The notes beneath the pieces were generated by a model. The model worked only from the letters and a program-made list of their open reading frames with translations. It was not told where the DNA came from and did not search any database. This document shows, in pieces, positions 27,486-37,150 of a stretch of DNA of 64,000 nucleotides (position 1 is the stretch's first letter; the number at the start of each line of letters is the position of its first letter). The translations under genes and the position numbers were made by a program. Origin of the DNA: a virus; the IMG/VR virus record IMGVR_UViG_3300031997_000001, positions 62,001-126,000 of that record; one strand, given 5' to 3'.

Positions 27486-27952
27486 GGCTTCTGCACTGGC
27501 ACCGTAGGGTTTACGCCGGTCTTCTTGAAGACGGCAATGATGTCGTTGATCCGAGGCGCACCCTGCCGGAAGATGGCCTTCAGGACCATCTCGCCGAACG
27601 CCACGATAGCCGCCCACATCGTGGACGCCTCGAGCCAGGTCAGCGTATCAAGTGCGCTGCCCTTGCCGAGCCAGGCACCCACCGCGCCGAGGATCGCCCC
27701 GACCGCGGCAGTGATGACCATGTACTTGACGTCGAACGGCTGCTGGACGTCCGTGGCGATGTCGCGGTTCTTGAGCCAGCCGACGATCGCCGCGATGGCG
27801 CCGCCGAGGGCTCCCATCCCGATCTTGGACCAGATGCTGACGACCGCAGTGGCCGCAGCTCCGGGCGTCCCGGTCACGGCATCCGCGGCGAAGGCGACGA
27901 CCGACACCATCAAGAAAGCCAGAGCCAGCACCGGCAGCTTCACGTACCGCAT
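27482..27952 (-). CDS. Holin-like membrane protein
   Basis: A 156-residue protein with an N-terminal signal-like segment (LPVLALAFLMVSVVAFAADA) and hydrophobic segments IGMGALGGAIAAIVGWL, VITAAVGAILGAVGAWLG and MWAAIVAFGEMVLKAIF, with polar loops. Size, segment count and position at the head of an operon with an exported metalloprotease fit a holin, but holins share little sequence, so this is inference. It is the first gene of the minus-strand run, directly after a divergent promoter region. Confidence 0.55.
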   Translation of the reverse strand: MRYVKLPVLALAFLMVSVVAFAADAVTGTPGAAATAVVSIWSKIGMGALGGAIAAIVGWLKNRDIATDVQQPFDVKYMVITAAVGAILGAVGAWLGKGSALDTLTWLEASTMWAAIVAFGEMVLKAIFRQGAPRINDIIAVFKKTGVNPTVPVQKP

Positions 27953-28063
27953 GTCTCCCTCCCTGAAAAGAGAAAACCGAACAAGATATATTTTCTTACG
28001 GATCTGATCTGGGCTTGTTCCCTTCTCGCTTCAAATATATCAGAGAGTTTGCAAAGGGCACAG
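27953..28063. promoter_or_regulatory. Divergent intergenic region with two facing AAATATATC boxes
   Basis: These 111 bases separate the holin-like operon (minus) from the second giant fibre gene (plus). The minus strand has AAAATATATC at 27985-27994, 32 bases before its ATG; the plus strand has CAAATATATC at 28032-28041, 22 bases before its ATG. An AAAGGG Shine-Dalgarno-like stretch precedes the plus start. Likely a bidirectional promoter region. Confidence 0.5.
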
Positions 28064-31000
28064 ATGATACATTTCTCTTCTGGTACATCAACATCCACGG
28101 AGTCTCTTAATTTCTTACCGAATCCGGCGCTCTGTATCGTCATTGCGAATGACGGCTCTTATCCCATCCAGATAAGACTCAGGTCGAAGAACGGATTTGC
28201 CCTTCAGATCGTGCCGGTCAACTATATTCACAGGATTTCTACCCACGATCATTCTATCGGCATTCAGTCCATCACGGTCGTATCGTCGCATCCGACACCG
28301 TTCAGATTCTGGTGGTCTTCTGATCAGATAATAGAGCCTGCTCCCGAGACGACGAAAACGATAGGAAAATATGTCTTCGTGTTATTTCCCCCCAGCATCA
28401 TCGACGAGGCCAAGGCCAGTCCGTTAATGCCGATCCCCCAACAGCCGATCGGTCGCCAGGGACAACAAGGTTATCAGGGCCAGGGCTACGTCGGCAGAGA
28501 CGGCTGGCAGGGCAGGCAGGGCTGGCAGGGCCCAGTGACTGAGGGCATCCAAGGCCTACAGGGTTATCAGAGCTCTCCGGGCCAGCAGGGTCAGCAGGGC
28601 TGGCAGGGTTGGCAGGGTGTCGGAAACATCGGCGTCGATGGCATGCAGGGAATCCAGGGGCCTATTGGAGCCGGCTATCAGGGCCCCCAGGGCGGAGAAG
28701 GGCTTCAGGGTGGGCAGGGTTCACAAGGCTGGCAAGGGACAGGAGATCCGGGCCTACAAGGCCTCCAGGGTGATGCGGGCCAGCAGGGCTGGCAGGGTCA
28801 GCAAGGCCAGCAGGGTCAACAGGGCTGGCAGGGTTTTGGCGAACCCGGCCTTCAGGGCGTTCAGGGTCAGCAAGGCTGGCAGGGTCAGCAAGGCCAGCAG
28901 GGCGGTCAGGGCTGGCAGGGTGATGCCGGTACGCAGGGCCAGCAGGGTCAACAGGGTAGACAAGGACAGCAGGGCCAGCAAGGCCAGCAGGGCGGTCAGG
29001 GCTGGCAGGGTGATGCCGGTACGCAGGGCCAGCAAGGCAGGCAGGGCCAGCAAGGACAGCAGGGCCAGCAAGGCCAGCAGGGCGGTCAGGGCTGGCAGGG
29101 TGATGCCGGTACGCAGGGCCAGCAAGGCAGGCAGGGCCAGCAAGGCCAGCAGGGTCAACAGGGCTGGCAGGGTTGGCAGGGACTTCAGGGTCTGCAGGGC
29201 CGTCAGGGCCAGCAGGGCCAACAGGGCCAGCAGGGCGGTCAAGGTTGGCAGGGCCAGCAGGGTAGCCAGGGCTGGCAGGGCCTGCAAGGCCTGCAGGGTC
29301 TGCAAGGTCAACAGGGCCAGCAGGGCCAACAAGGTCAACAAGGTCAACAGGGTCAACAAGGTAGGCAGGGCCAGCAGGGCCAGCAGGGCTGGCAGGGCTT
29401 GGAGGGCTCGCAGGGTCTCCAGGGTTATCAAGGCCAACAAGGTCAACAGGGCCAACAGGGTCAACAGGGCTGGCAAGGCGGCGGCGGTCAGGGCTACCAG
29501 GGTCAGCAAGGCTGGCAAGGCTGGCAGGGCCCCATAGCGCCAAGCGGTGAGCAAGGTTACCAAGGCCTGCAGGGTCTCCAGGGTCAGCAAGGCTGGCAGG
29601 GTCCGTCGACTGAAGGCATACAAGGCCTCCAGGGTTATCAGGGCTGGCAGGGCCTACAAGGCTGGCAAGGCCCGTCGACGGAAGGCATACAAGGCCTCCA
29701 GGGCTATCAAGGTCAGCAAGGCCAGCAAGGCCAACAGGGCTACCAAGGCCAGCAGGGTCAACAGGGCCAGCAAGGTGGTCAGGGTTGGCAGGGTCCGGGA
29801 AGCGAAGGAACTCAAGGCCTTCAGGGTTTACAGGGCCTGCAAGGTCAGCAGGGCCAGCAGGGTCAGCAGGGTTGGCAAGGGCTCCAGGGCCTTCAGGGCA
29901 ATCAAGGACTCCAGGGCCAGCAAGGCCAGCAGGGTCAGCAAGGTCAGCAGGGCAGGCAGGGCCAGCAGGGCTGGCAGGGCCTCCAGGGTTTACAAGGTGG
30001 CCAGGGCCAGCAGGGCCAGCAGGGTCAGCAGGGTCAACAGGGCTGGCAGGGCTGGCAGGGACTTCAGGGCTTACAAGGCGTTCAAGGCCAGCAGGGCCAG
30101 CAGGGCTGGCAGGGTCTTGAGGGCTGGCAGGGTCTTCAGGGTCAACAGGGCCAGCAGGGCCAGCAAGGTGGTCAGGGTTACCAGGGTTATCAGGGTCAGC
30201 AGGGTCTTCAGGGTCAGCAAGGTCAACAGGGCTGGCAAGGTAGCGGCGGTCAGGGTTACCAGGGCCAGCAGGGCTGGCAGGGCTGGCAGGGTGCCATAGC
30301 GCCTAGTGGTGAGCAAGGCTATCAAGGCCTGCAGGGCCAGCAGGGCCAGCAGGGTTGGCAGGGTCCGTCAACAGAGGGCATCCAGGGCCTTCAGGGATAT
30401 CAGGGCCAGCAGGGTCAGCAGGGCTGGCAGGGTCCGTCAACAGAGGGAATTCAAGGCCTTCAAGGATATCAGGGCTGGCAGGGCTATCAGGGCCAGCAGG
30501 GCCAGCAGGGCCAGCAAGGTCAACAGGGCGTTCAGGGCCAGCAGGGTCAGCAAGGCCAGCAGGGCCAGCAAGGGTACCAGGGTCTTGGGGGCCTGCAGGG
30601 TCTACAGGGCGTTCAGGGCCAGCAAGGTTGGCAGGGTTGGCAGGGTTATCAAGGCCAGCAGGGTCAGCAAGGCCAGCAGGGCCAACAAGGTTTGCAGGGT
30701 TGGCAAGGACTACAGGGCATTCAGGGCGATGCTGGCACAAGCGCCGGCATGATCCTCTATTTCGACACCGGCGCCAGCGACATAATCACTCCAAAGACTG
30801 GTCCTTCAACGCAGATCTCATTCGCCAATACGAATCCTGACACGATCGTCCGCGGCGATGGCGGCAGCTTCCTTACTGATCTCTGGGTTGCCCGCCAAAA
30901 GGTGAAGGTCACTAATTCGGCCTCTAACAACAGTACATTCCCGATTGCATCCGTGGCAGCCGGTGCTCTAACCCTGTCTGACGCATCGGCGCTCAACATA

Positions 31001-34000
31001 GAAGGAGAAGGGGCAAACGTCACCCTCACCGTCGATAACGAGAAGCTATCTCGTCTGCCGCCGGCGGCTGGTGAGATTGATGAGTCTCAGAGCGTGACCA
31101 GCGCGGACGTGAATGGCGTCCCGATTGACAACTACATCACCGTAGCGACAGTCCCGGGTCAGCTGACAATCCCGGCTGGGGTCTGGGAATTCCACTGCTA
31201 CCATTACGTCGCGGTCGGGTCAGACACGTACTTCAAGTACGAGATCTGCAAGAGGGACACGATCACTGGCATTACGACTGTCATCGATACGACTGGCCCG
31301 ACCGACAACGTGGCGAATGCCGTTACTAGATATGACGTTCAGTGGGTAGTGGCGGCGCCGGTTACGCTCTTGACTACCGACCGGATTGTCGTACGTGTTC
31401 TTGCCTTCACTTCGAGCGCTGCGGCTAGGGCAGCCCACTTCGTCTACCAGGGCAGTTCTCATGCGTCCTGGATCCTGACATCCTTCGGAATTATTCCACC
31501 TCAGGGAGCCCAGGGCTGGCAGGGGCAACAGGGCCAGCAAGGTCAGCAAGGTCAGCAGGGTTGGCAAGGTCTTCAGGGTCTACAAGGCGTACAGGGCCAG
31601 CAAGGTCTTCAAGGTCAGCAGGGCTGGCAGGGCCAACAAGGTCAGCAGGGCTGGCAGGGCCAGCAAGGCTGGCAAGGCTGGCAAGGGCTCCAAGGACTTC
31701 AGGGCCAGCAGGGTCAGCAAGGTCAGCAGGGCCAGCAGGGCTGGCAAGGCCTTCAGGGTCTGCAGGGTGTCCAAGGTCAGCAGGGTCAGCAAGGTCAGCA
31801 GGGCCAGCAAGGCTGGCAAGGCTGGCAAGGGCTCCAAGGACTTCAGGGCCAGCAGGGTCAGCAAGGTCAGCAGGGCCAGCAAGGCTGGCAAGGCTGGCAA
31901 GGGCTCCAAGGACTTCAGGGCCAGCAAGGTCAGCAGGGCCTGCAAGGCGTGCAAGGACTCCAGGGCCAGCAAGGCGTCCAAGGGCAGCAAGGTCAGCAGG
32001 GCCAGCAGGGCTGGCAAGGCCTTCAGGGTCTGCAGGGTGTCCAAGGGCAGCAAGGTCAACAGGGGCAGCAGGGTTGGCAAGGCCTGCAGGGACTCCAGGG
32101 TTATCAAGGATTCCAGGGTCAGCAGGGCCAGCAGGGTGTACAGGGTCAGCAGGGCGGCCAGGGCTGGCAGGGCTGGCAGGGACTACAAGGTAGTCAGGGC
32201 GGGCAGGGTAATCAGGGTTGGCAAGGCCAGCAGGGCTGGCAAGGCGTACAAGGCCAACAGGGCCAGCAAGGGTTCCAGGGCGGTCAAGGCTGGCAAGGTT
32301 GGCAGGGTAATCAGGGTTGGCAAGGTCTTGAGGGCCTTCAGGGACTTCAAGGCCAGCAGGGCCAGCAAGGGTTCCAGGGGCAGCAGGGTTGGCAAGGCCT
32401 GCAGGGACTCCAGGGTTATCAAGGATTCCAGGGTCAGCAGGGCCAGCAGGGTCAGCAAGGCTGGCAAGGCCTCCAGGGTTTACAGGGTCAGCAGGGTCAG
32501 CAGGGCTGGCAAGGAGCATCGGCAGAGGGCATACAGGGTCTGCAGGGTTTCCAGGGTCAGCAGGGTCTGCAGGGCGGCCAGGGTTGGCAGGGTCCCGGAA
32601 GCGAAGGGACTCAGGGCTATCAAGGTCAGCAGGGCCAGCAGGGCCAGCAGGGTCAGCAGGGTTGGCAAGGACTCCAGGGTCTGCAGGGTCTGCAGGGCTA
32701 TCAGGGTCAACAAGGCCAACAAGGCACTCAGGGCCAGCAGGGTGTTCAGGGCCAGCAGGGCTGGCAGGGCTCTGTTGGTGATGGTATTCAGGGCCAGCAA
32801 GGCCAACAAGGTCAGCAGGGTCAGCAGGGTTGGCAAGGACTCCAGGGTCTGCAGGGTTATCAGGGCCAGCAGGGTCAACAAGGCCAACAGGGCCAACAGG
32901 GCGTCCAAGGTCAGCAGGGCCAGCAAGGTGGTCAGGGTTGGCAGGGTTGGCAGGGCTGGCAAGGGCTCCAGGGCCTTCAGGGTGTTCAAGGTCAGCAGGG
33001 TCAACAGGGCCAGCAGGGTCAACAGGGTCAACAGGGTCAGCAAGGCCAGCAGGGCTGGCAAGGCGCTGTTGGCGAAGGCGTACAGGGATTCCAAGGTCTT
33101 CAAGGCGTTCAGGGCCAGCAGGGACAGCAAGGCCAGCAGGGTCAGCAAGGCCAGCAGGGCTGGCAGGGTTCTGGTGGCGATGGCCAGCAGGGCATGCAGG
33201 GTCAACAGGGCATGCAGGGCCAGCAGGGCTGGCAGGGTTCTGGTGGCGATGGCCAGCAGGGCCTTCAGGGTCAACAGGGCATGCAGGGCCAGCAGGGCTG
33301 GCAGGGTTCTGGTGGCGATGGCCAGCAGGGCCTTCAGGGTCAACAGGGCATGCAGGGCCAGCAGGGCTGGCAGGGTTCTGGTGGCGATGGCCAGCAGGGC
33401 CTTCAGGGCCAGCAAGGTCAGCAGGGTGGCCAAGGCTGGCAAGGACTCCAAGGACTGCAAGGTGCACAGGGTTGGCAGGGTCCTACTGCCGAAGGCGTGC
33501 AAGGCCTACAGGGTAGCCAAGGCCAGCAGGGCTGGCAGGGTTCTGGTGGCGATGGCCAGCAGGGCCTGCAGGGTGTACAGGGCCAGCAGGGCCAGCAGGG
33601 CCAGCAGGGTGTGCAGGGCCAGCAAGGTCAGCAAGGATGGCAAGGACTTCAGGGCCAGCAGGGCCAGCAAGGCCAGCAGGGTGTGCAGGGCCAGCAAGGT
33701 CAGCAAGGATGGCAAGGACTTCAGGGCCTGCAGGGTGTGCAAGGCCAGCAGGGTGTGCAGGGTCAGCAGGGCCAGCAGGGCCAGCAGGGTTGGCAGGGCT
33801 GGCAAGGACTTCAGGGCCTGCAGGGTGTGCAGGGCCAGCAGGGCCGGCAGGGACAACAAGGCCAACAAGGCGTTCAGGGCCAGCAGGGCTGGCAAGGACT
33901 CCAAGGCCAGCAAGGTGCGCAGGGCTGGCAGGGTCCAACTGCCGAAGGCGTGCAAGGCCTACAGGGCGTGCAAGGCCAGCAAGGTGCGCAGGGCTGGCAG

Positions 34001-34663
34001 GGTCCAACTGCCGAAGGCGTGCAAGGCCTACAGGGTAGCCAAGGCCAGCAGGGTCAGCAGGGCTGGCAGGGCCGGCAAGGCCAGCAGGGTTATCAAGGCT
34101 TCCAAGGCTACCAGGGCGCTCAGGGCGTCCAGGGCCGGCAGGGCTTCCAAGGTCTCACACAAGGATCGTCATTTATTCTGGGAGCGGCTGGCGGATGGGC
34201 ATCGACAACGAATGGATGCACCGGACCGAATCGTACCGAATTGACTACGAGTAAGTTGAACTATCAGTGTTTGGAATTCGTGCAGGCTGCACAGAAGTAT
34301 GCTGAGTGGACCTGTTATTTGCCAGCGAACTATACTGCGGCGGCAACTATTACCGCGAAATTTATATGGGCCTGTGCAAATGCATCAACCAACAGTGTGG
34401 TGTGGGGTTGCTCGGCGAACTCTTACACAGATGGCGACCCGTTTGATATGACTTTCTCGGCGGGAGTTGAAGTGACGGATGCAAACAACGCGGATAAAGA
34501 CATAAATATCTCTGCCGCTACGGCGGCAATCACGATCAAGCAAGCAGCAAGTTCCCCTGCTGCTGGGCAATTGCTGCACATCAGGGTTTATCGGCTGGGC
34601 AGTGGAGCGGATAACTTAGCTGCATCGGCTTGTCTGCTTCAGGTCATCATTACCTACACATAG
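28064..34663 (+). CDS. Second giant collagen-like fibre (2199 residues)
   Basis: The frame extends back to 27476, but that part is antisense to the holin-like gene; the ATG at 28064 with AAAGGG upstream gives a sensible N-terminus ([17 protein letters not shown]). Layout: an N-terminal domain of about 125 residues; Gly-X-Gln array 1 (to near DNA 30735); a globular insert with [15 protein letters not shown] and [20 protein letters not shown] (30740-31495); array 2 (to about 34160); and a C-terminal beta-rich domain with [19 protein letters not shown], as often seen at phage fibre tips. It shares inserts such as [12 protein letters not shown] with the 3738-residue fibre, so the two are related. 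Probably a homotrimeric fibre. Confidence 0.82.
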   Translation: MIHFSSGTSTSTESLNFLPNPALCIVIANDGSYPIQIRLRSKNGFALQIVPVNYIHRISTHDHSIGIQSITVVSSHPTPFRFWWSSDQIIEPAPETTKTIGKYVFVLFPPSIIDEAKASPLMPIPQQPIGRQGQQGYQGQGYVGRDGWQGRQGWQGPVTEGIQGLQGYQSSPGQQGQQGWQGWQGVGNIGVDGMQGIQGPIGAGYQGPQGGEGLQGGQGSQGWQGTGDPGLQGLQGDAGQQGWQGQQGQQGQQGWQGFGEPGLQGVQGQQGWQGQQGQQGGQGWQGDAGTQGQQGQQGRQGQQGQQGQQGGQGWQGDAGTQGQQGRQGQQGQQGQQGQQGGQGWQGDAGTQGQQGRQGQQGQQGQQGWQGWQGLQGLQGRQGQQGQQGQQGGQGWQGQQGSQGWQGLQGLQGLQGQQGQQGQQGQQGQQGQQGRQGQQGQQGWQGLEGSQGLQGYQGQQGQQGQQGQQGWQGGGGQGYQGQQGWQGWQGPIAPSGEQGYQGLQGLQGQQGWQGPSTEGIQGLQGYQGWQGLQGWQGPSTEGIQGLQGYQGQQGQQGQQGYQGQQGQQGQQGGQGWQGPGSEGTQGLQGLQGLQGQQGQQGQQGWQGLQGLQGNQGLQGQQGQQGQQGQQGRQGQQGWQGLQGLQGGQGQQGQQGQQGQQGWQGWQGLQGLQGVQGQQGQQGWQGLEGWQGLQGQQGQQGQQGGQGYQGYQGQQGLQGQQGQQGWQGSGGQGYQGQQGWQGWQGAIAPSGEQGYQGLQGQQGQQGWQGPSTEGIQGLQGYQGQQGQQGWQGPSTEGIQGLQGYQGWQGYQGQQGQQGQQGQQGVQGQQGQQGQQGQQGYQGLGGLQGLQGVQGQQGWQGWQGYQGQQGQQGQQGQQGLQGWQGLQGIQGDAGTSAGMILYFDTGASDIITPKTGPSTQISFANTNPDTIVRGDGGSFLTDLWVARQKVKVTNSASNNSTFPIASVAAGALTLSDASALNIEGEGANVTLTVDNEKLSRLPPAAGEIDESQSVTSADVNGVPIDNYITVATVPGQLTIPAGVWEFHCYHYVAVGSDTYFKYEICKRDTITGITTVIDTTGPTDNVANAVTRYDVQWVVAAPVTLLTTDRIVVRVLAFTSSAAARAAHFVYQGSSHASWILTSFGIIPPQGAQGWQGQQGQQGQQGQQGWQGLQGLQGVQGQQGLQGQQGWQGQQGQQGWQGQQGWQGWQGLQGLQGQQGQQGQQGQQGWQGLQGLQGVQGQQGQQGQQGQQGWQGWQGLQGLQGQQGQQGQQGQQGWQGWQGLQGLQGQQGQQGLQGVQGLQGQQGVQGQQGQQGQQGWQGLQGLQGVQGQQGQQGQQGWQGLQGLQGYQGFQGQQGQQGVQGQQGGQGWQGWQGLQGSQGGQGNQGWQGQQGWQGVQGQQGQQGFQGGQGWQGWQGNQGWQGLEGLQGLQGQQGQQGFQGQQGWQGLQGLQGYQGFQGQQGQQGQQGWQGLQGLQGQQGQQGWQGASAEGIQGLQGFQGQQGLQGGQGWQGPGSEGTQGYQGQQGQQGQQGQQGWQGLQGLQGLQGYQGQQGQQGTQGQQGVQGQQGWQGSVGDGIQGQQGQQGQQGQQGWQGLQGLQGYQGQQGQQGQQGQQGVQGQQGQQGGQGWQGWQGWQGLQGLQGVQGQQGQQGQQGQQGQQGQQGQQGWQGAVGEGVQGFQGLQGVQGQQGQQGQQGQQGQQGWQGSGGDGQQGMQGQQGMQGQQGWQGSGGDGQQGLQGQQGMQGQQGWQGSGGDGQQGLQGQQGMQGQQGWQGSGGDGQQGLQGQQGQQGGQGWQGLQGLQGAQGWQGPTAEGVQGLQGSQGQQGWQGSGGDGQQGLQGVQGQQGQQGQQGVQGQQGQQGWQGLQGQQGQQGQQGVQGQQGQQGWQGLQGLQGVQGQQGVQGQQGQQGQQGWQGWQGLQGLQGVQGQQGRQGQQGQQGVQGQQGWQGLQGQQGAQGWQGPTAEGVQGLQGVQGQQGAQGWQGPTAEGVQGLQGSQGQQGQQGWQGRQGQQGYQGFQGYQGAQGVQGRQGFQGLTQGSSFILGAAGGWASTTNGCTGPNRTELTTSKLNYQCLEFVQAAQKYAEWTCYLPANYTAAATITAKFIWACANASTNSVVWGCSANSYTDGDPFDMTFSAGVEVTDANNADKDINISAATAAITIKQAASSPAAGQLLHIRVYRLGSGADNLAASACLLQVIITYT
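28450..30735 (+). repeat. 9-bp-unit collagen-like repeat array (plus strand, first block)
   Basis: Tandem GGN-NNN-CAR codons for Gly-X-Gln, with inserts [18 protein letters not shown] and GDAGTQG. It is inverted relative to the array at 19830-25960, the two facing each other across about 2.5 kb. Confidence 0.93.
28901..29160 (+). repeat. 90-bp higher-order tandem repeat
   Basis: The string GGCGGTCAGGGCTGGCAGGG recurs at 28901, 28991 and 29081, an exact spacing of 90 bases, with near-identical intervening sequence coding [16 protein letters not shown]. The 30-residue period keeps the frame and suggests recent local duplication. Confidence 0.85.
31500..34160 (+). repeat. 9-bp-unit collagen-like repeat array (plus strand, second block)
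   Basis: A second Gly-X-Gln array in the same gene, separated from the first by a globular insert. Inserts here are [18 protein letters not shown] and GASAEGIQG. Confidence 0.93.
33167..33415 (+). repeat. 69-bp tandem repeat
   Basis: GGTTCTGGTGGCGATGGCCA begins at 33167, 33236, 33305 and 33374, exactly 69 bases apart. Each unit codes a 23-residue block GSGGDGQQG plus Gly-X-Gln triplets; the fourth unit diverges after its first third. An in-frame length polymorphism is expected here. Confidence 0.85.
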
Positions 34664-34671
34664 GCTGAGTT

Positions 34672-35793
34672 ATGGCAGATCTTGGTGCGTCTCCAGTCAC
34701 GATCAGCGCCACTGCGGCGTACACCATCCCGCTTGGGGTGTACTCACTTCAGGTCGAATGCCAAGGTGGTGCGGCGGCGGGCTCGAATGGTCCGGGAGTA
34801 GCCAAGAGGTCCGGTGGAGGTGGAGGGGGAGGAGCCTATTCGAAGAGGGCGGCAATCAGGGTCATTCCGGGAAAATCATATACATTCACAGTCGGGGTTG
34901 CTGTTGCTGCGGCGTCCCAAAGCAACGGAAACCCGACTACGTTTACTGGAGAGGACGCCGTCGCCTGCACAGCGGCTGGAGGAACTTGTCCTGCGAATCT
35001 TACCACGGGAGGCGCGGGTGGCGCTGTTGTGGCATCTGTTGGGGATGCCGGTGCGATTTTCGCTGGTGGTGCTGGAGGAAATGGATCAACCACCAGCGAT
35101 CAGGGCGGCGGGGGTGGAGGAGAAGGCGCGTATCAAGCGACAGGAAATATTGGACAAAATAACGTAGGAGCAACCGGAGGGGCTGGCGGAACCGGATTGG
35201 CGGGTGGTGGTGACGGCGGAAAGGGAGGGAACAACACGGCTGGCGGTAGTGACGGTGTTGCCCCCGGTGGTGGAGGTGGAGGTGCCGGTGGAAGCAACGA
35301 CTCGGGTGGTGCCGGGGCGACGGGACAGATCATTGTTACTTACACGACCAACGTGACCAGGTCCTTCGGCGGTGGGTATGCTTCTCCGGGCTCGATGGGA
35401 TTCTCACTTCTTCTGGGCCTTCTGGGTCGGTTCTTCTGCAGCCTTTGCTCCGCCAGCAAAGAAATCCCGGATTTCCTGAGCCTGCTCGACGCCTGCGCTA
35501 AAGAGTTCGGGCACGTCAACGTGGGACCCGACGGCGACTACTCCCAGGCCAGCGCAATGATGGAATTCGAACGTCGGGTGCATGACCTTCGCCTCTTCAA
35601 AGAAGCGAGAAACCCCGAATTCTGGATGGACGACTCTCGTGTCGTGAAGCAGTACGATTCCCTGATTGGACATCTTCCCGACCCACTCCCGAAAGTCGTG
35701 CTTCACCGCATCATAGGTATGAAGCCCGTCGATGTGAAGGATGTCGATGTCAGACGGCACCTGGTACGCCGCGGCATCAAAAGTGCAGCGTAA
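34672..35793 (+). CDS. Glycine-rich phage tip/adhesin-like protein with odd C-terminus
   Basis: A 373-residue frame 8 bases after the giant fibre gene. Residues 1-225 match the glycine-rich domain of phage fibre tips: VTISATAAYTIPLGVYSLQVECQ, then GGGGGGAYSK, GGAGGNGSTTSDQGGGGGGEG and a closing strand TGQIIVTYTT. Such proteins normally end soon after this strand. Here the frame runs another 130 residues, almost all antisense to the methyltransferase gene at 35404-36114, and that tail (FCSLCSASKEIPDFLSLL) looks like a shadow. Either the normal end was lost when the convergent gene was placed here, or the extension is real. The N-terminal call is firm, the C-terminus is not. Confidence 0.65.
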   Translation: MADLGASPVTISATAAYTIPLGVYSLQVECQGGAAAGSNGPGVAKRSGGGGGGGAYSKRAAIRVIPGKSYTFTVGVAVAAASQSNGNPTTFTGEDAVACTAAGGTCPANLTTGGAGGAVVASVGDAGAIFAGGAGGNGSTTSDQGGGGGGEGAYQATGNIGQNNVGATGGAGGTGLAGGGDGGKGGNNTAGGSDGVAPGGGGGGAGGSNDSGGAGATGQIIVTYTTNVTRSFGGGYASPGSMGFSLLLGLLGRFFCSLCSASKEIPDFLSLLDACAKEFGHVNVGPDGDYSQASAMMEFERRVHDLRLFKEARNPEFWMDDSRVVKQYDSLIGHLPDPLPKVVLHRIIGMKPVDVKDVDVRRHLVRRGIKSAA

Positions 35794-36114
35794 GAGCTGG
35801 GAGAAGTCGGCGTATTGCTGGTGTGTCGAAAGTAATACGGGGAAGATTCCGTCATAAGGTCCGGTAAAGGCGTCTCCCTTCCAGGTATCCACTCCCCAGC
35901 AACGCGCGGCAAGCCTCAAATATTTTACGGCCTGGCAGAACGCCAGATAGGACCCGCCCTGGAACACGCCCAGCTCGACTATCTTCCCGGGTCTCGTGCG
36001 CTCTACCAGCCACCTCGCGAACGGGATGTGCCCGTACCAGGAGCTCGCATCGATGTTATGCTGGAGTGGGAGGTGGACGGCGTAGGCGGGATGGCCGACG
36101 TAGGGGAGGTTCAC
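35404..36114 (-). CDS. Class I SAM methyltransferase (Methyltransf_24/CmcI-like)
   Basis: A 236-residue protein with KIVELGVFQGGSYLAFCQAV (motif I), CWGVDTWKGD, then DILHIDGLHTYDAVKHDFREW and GIVLLHDTRV, the standard set for this family, found with sugar and antibiotic O-methyltransferases. A Lys/Ala-rich tail (AGGAKAAEEPTQKAQKK) ends the chain. It overlaps the plus-strand glycine-rich frame by 390 bases and the next minus gene by 4. Probably part of the second glycan-modification cluster (35404-41765). Confidence 0.78.
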   Translation of the reverse strand: MNLPYVGHPAYAVHLPLQHNIDASSWYGHIPFARWLVERTRPGKIVELGVFQGGSYLAFCQAVKYLRLAARCWGVDTWKGDAFTGPYDGIFPVLLSTHQQYADFSQLLRCTFDAAAYQVPSDIDILHIDGLHTYDAVKHDFREWVGKMSNQGIVLLHDTRVVHPEFGVSRFFEEAKVMHPTFEFHHCAGLGVVAVGSHVDVPELFSAGVEQAQEIRDFFAGGAKAAEEPTQKAQKK

Positions 36115-36815
36115 AGGGGCAGGTGGCCTCTTCCTATGGTTCTTTCGAATTCTGCCTTGTATTCCGCCTCGTCCAGCCTTGTCTTATAGGGATCTACTGC
36201 CGTCCTATAGAGGCAGACGGCCTCATTTTTCTGAATGTGTCTGCCAATATAACCCTCGGCACCCAGATTTGTCTGTTCAACATCGCGCCAGTTGCGCTGC
36301 CAGAACAAGGCAAAGTTATTCACCCACCAGAAGTTGCCCGCAAAATGCCAGTTCGATCCGCCAAGATTGGGCCAGTCAGTTTGGAAGCAACCAACGGCTG
36401 AATGCGTAGTCAGTATGCTGTCTATGACACTCTGGTTTCCGAGGTTGAACAGGTACATGGCGCCTGTCCAGGCCTTGACGTTCTCCCAATAGAATGGCTC
36501 GCGGGACGACCCCTTGGTGTGCCCGTAGAACGTGATTTCGTCATTCCGGATCGACTGGACCATCGCCAACTTCTCGATGAGCGTCTCAGTCTCCCAGGTC
36601 GGCTTATTCGCCCGGATTAGGAATTCGGCGCTCTTGACGTTGAGATGCTTCCTGACTTCCTCTTCTGTCTCCGTCTTCTCGTCCAGGGCGATCGAGAAGA
36701 CTATTCTATCGAACTGGCTATAGGACTTCCGGAGCTGGTCGACGTTCCATCTCCACATGTCGCCGCCCCAGGGATGGCATGTCGGATAGATGTGGTAGAT
36801 CAGGTTACGACGCAT
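36111..36815 (-). CDS. Probable glycosyltransferase-like protein with HTKG motif
   Basis: A 234-residue protein opening NLIYHIYPTCHPWGGDMWRWN, then ITFYGHTKGSSRE followed by W-x3-W and conserved aromatic residues (SNWHFAGNFWWVN), ending with GAEGYIGRHIQ. The HTKG with nearby W residues recalls RgpF-type rhamnan synthesis proteins and related GT-A-like phage proteins. No clear DxD is seen. The family call is tentative; the position between two sugar-modifying genes supports it. Confidence 0.45.
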   Translation of the reverse strand: MRRNLIYHIYPTCHPWGGDMWRWNVDQLRKSYSQFDRIVFSIALDEKTETEEEVRKHLNVKSAEFLIRANKPTWETETLIEKLAMVQSIRNDEITFYGHTKGSSREPFYWENVKAWTGAMYLFNLGNQSVIDSILTTHSAVGCFQTDWPNLGGSNWHFAGNFWWVNNFALFWQRNWRDVEQTNLGAEGYIGRHIQKNEAVCLYRTAVDPYKTRLDEAEYKAEFERTIGRGHLPL

Positions 36816-37140
36816 TGAGTCTCTTATTCATGAAACCCAACAATTTCGTCGGCATCGTGTGAAATCCACAGTTGTGTTGGCACGTTTCGAGGACACTCGG
36901 ACTGATGTTGCCCTGCGCGTCGATGTCGTGTCCCCGATCGATCCGCCACAATGTCCCGAAGCAACCGCAGTCTGGACACCGGATGATAAGGTCCCATCCG
37001 TTGCCTCCTACCGAACGCAGGTCGATCCACGCCCATTCGCCCGGCTCGACTAATTCGTGAAGGTGGAGGCCGTTGCCGGGAACCTCCCCGTTCACCGCTT
37101 TAGCCGCGAGTCGGAATTCATATGCGCCGGTTCGTGCCAT
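36805..37140 (-). CDS. Small zinc-ribbon-like hypothetical protein
   Basis: Encodes 111 residues. RCPDCGCFGTLWRID and ETCQHNCGFHTMP supply two Cys pairs, as in a zinc ribbon. A segment HLHELVEPGEWAWIDLRSVGG precedes them. It overlaps the next gene by 11 bases. DNA or protein binding is possible; function unknown. Confidence 0.55.
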   Translation of the reverse strand: MARTGAYEFRLAAKAVNGEVPGNGLHLHELVEPGEWAWIDLRSVGGNGWDLIIRCPDCGCFGTLWRIDRGHDIDAQGNISPSVLETCQHNCGFHTMPTKLLGFMNKRLNAS

Positions 37141-37150
37141 AATTCTGAAT

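Noticed and set aside
27476-28063. N-terminal extension of the second giant fibre
   Set aside because: It is antisense to the holin-like gene and has the look of a shadow; ATG at 28064 has a Shine-Dalgarno-like stretch.
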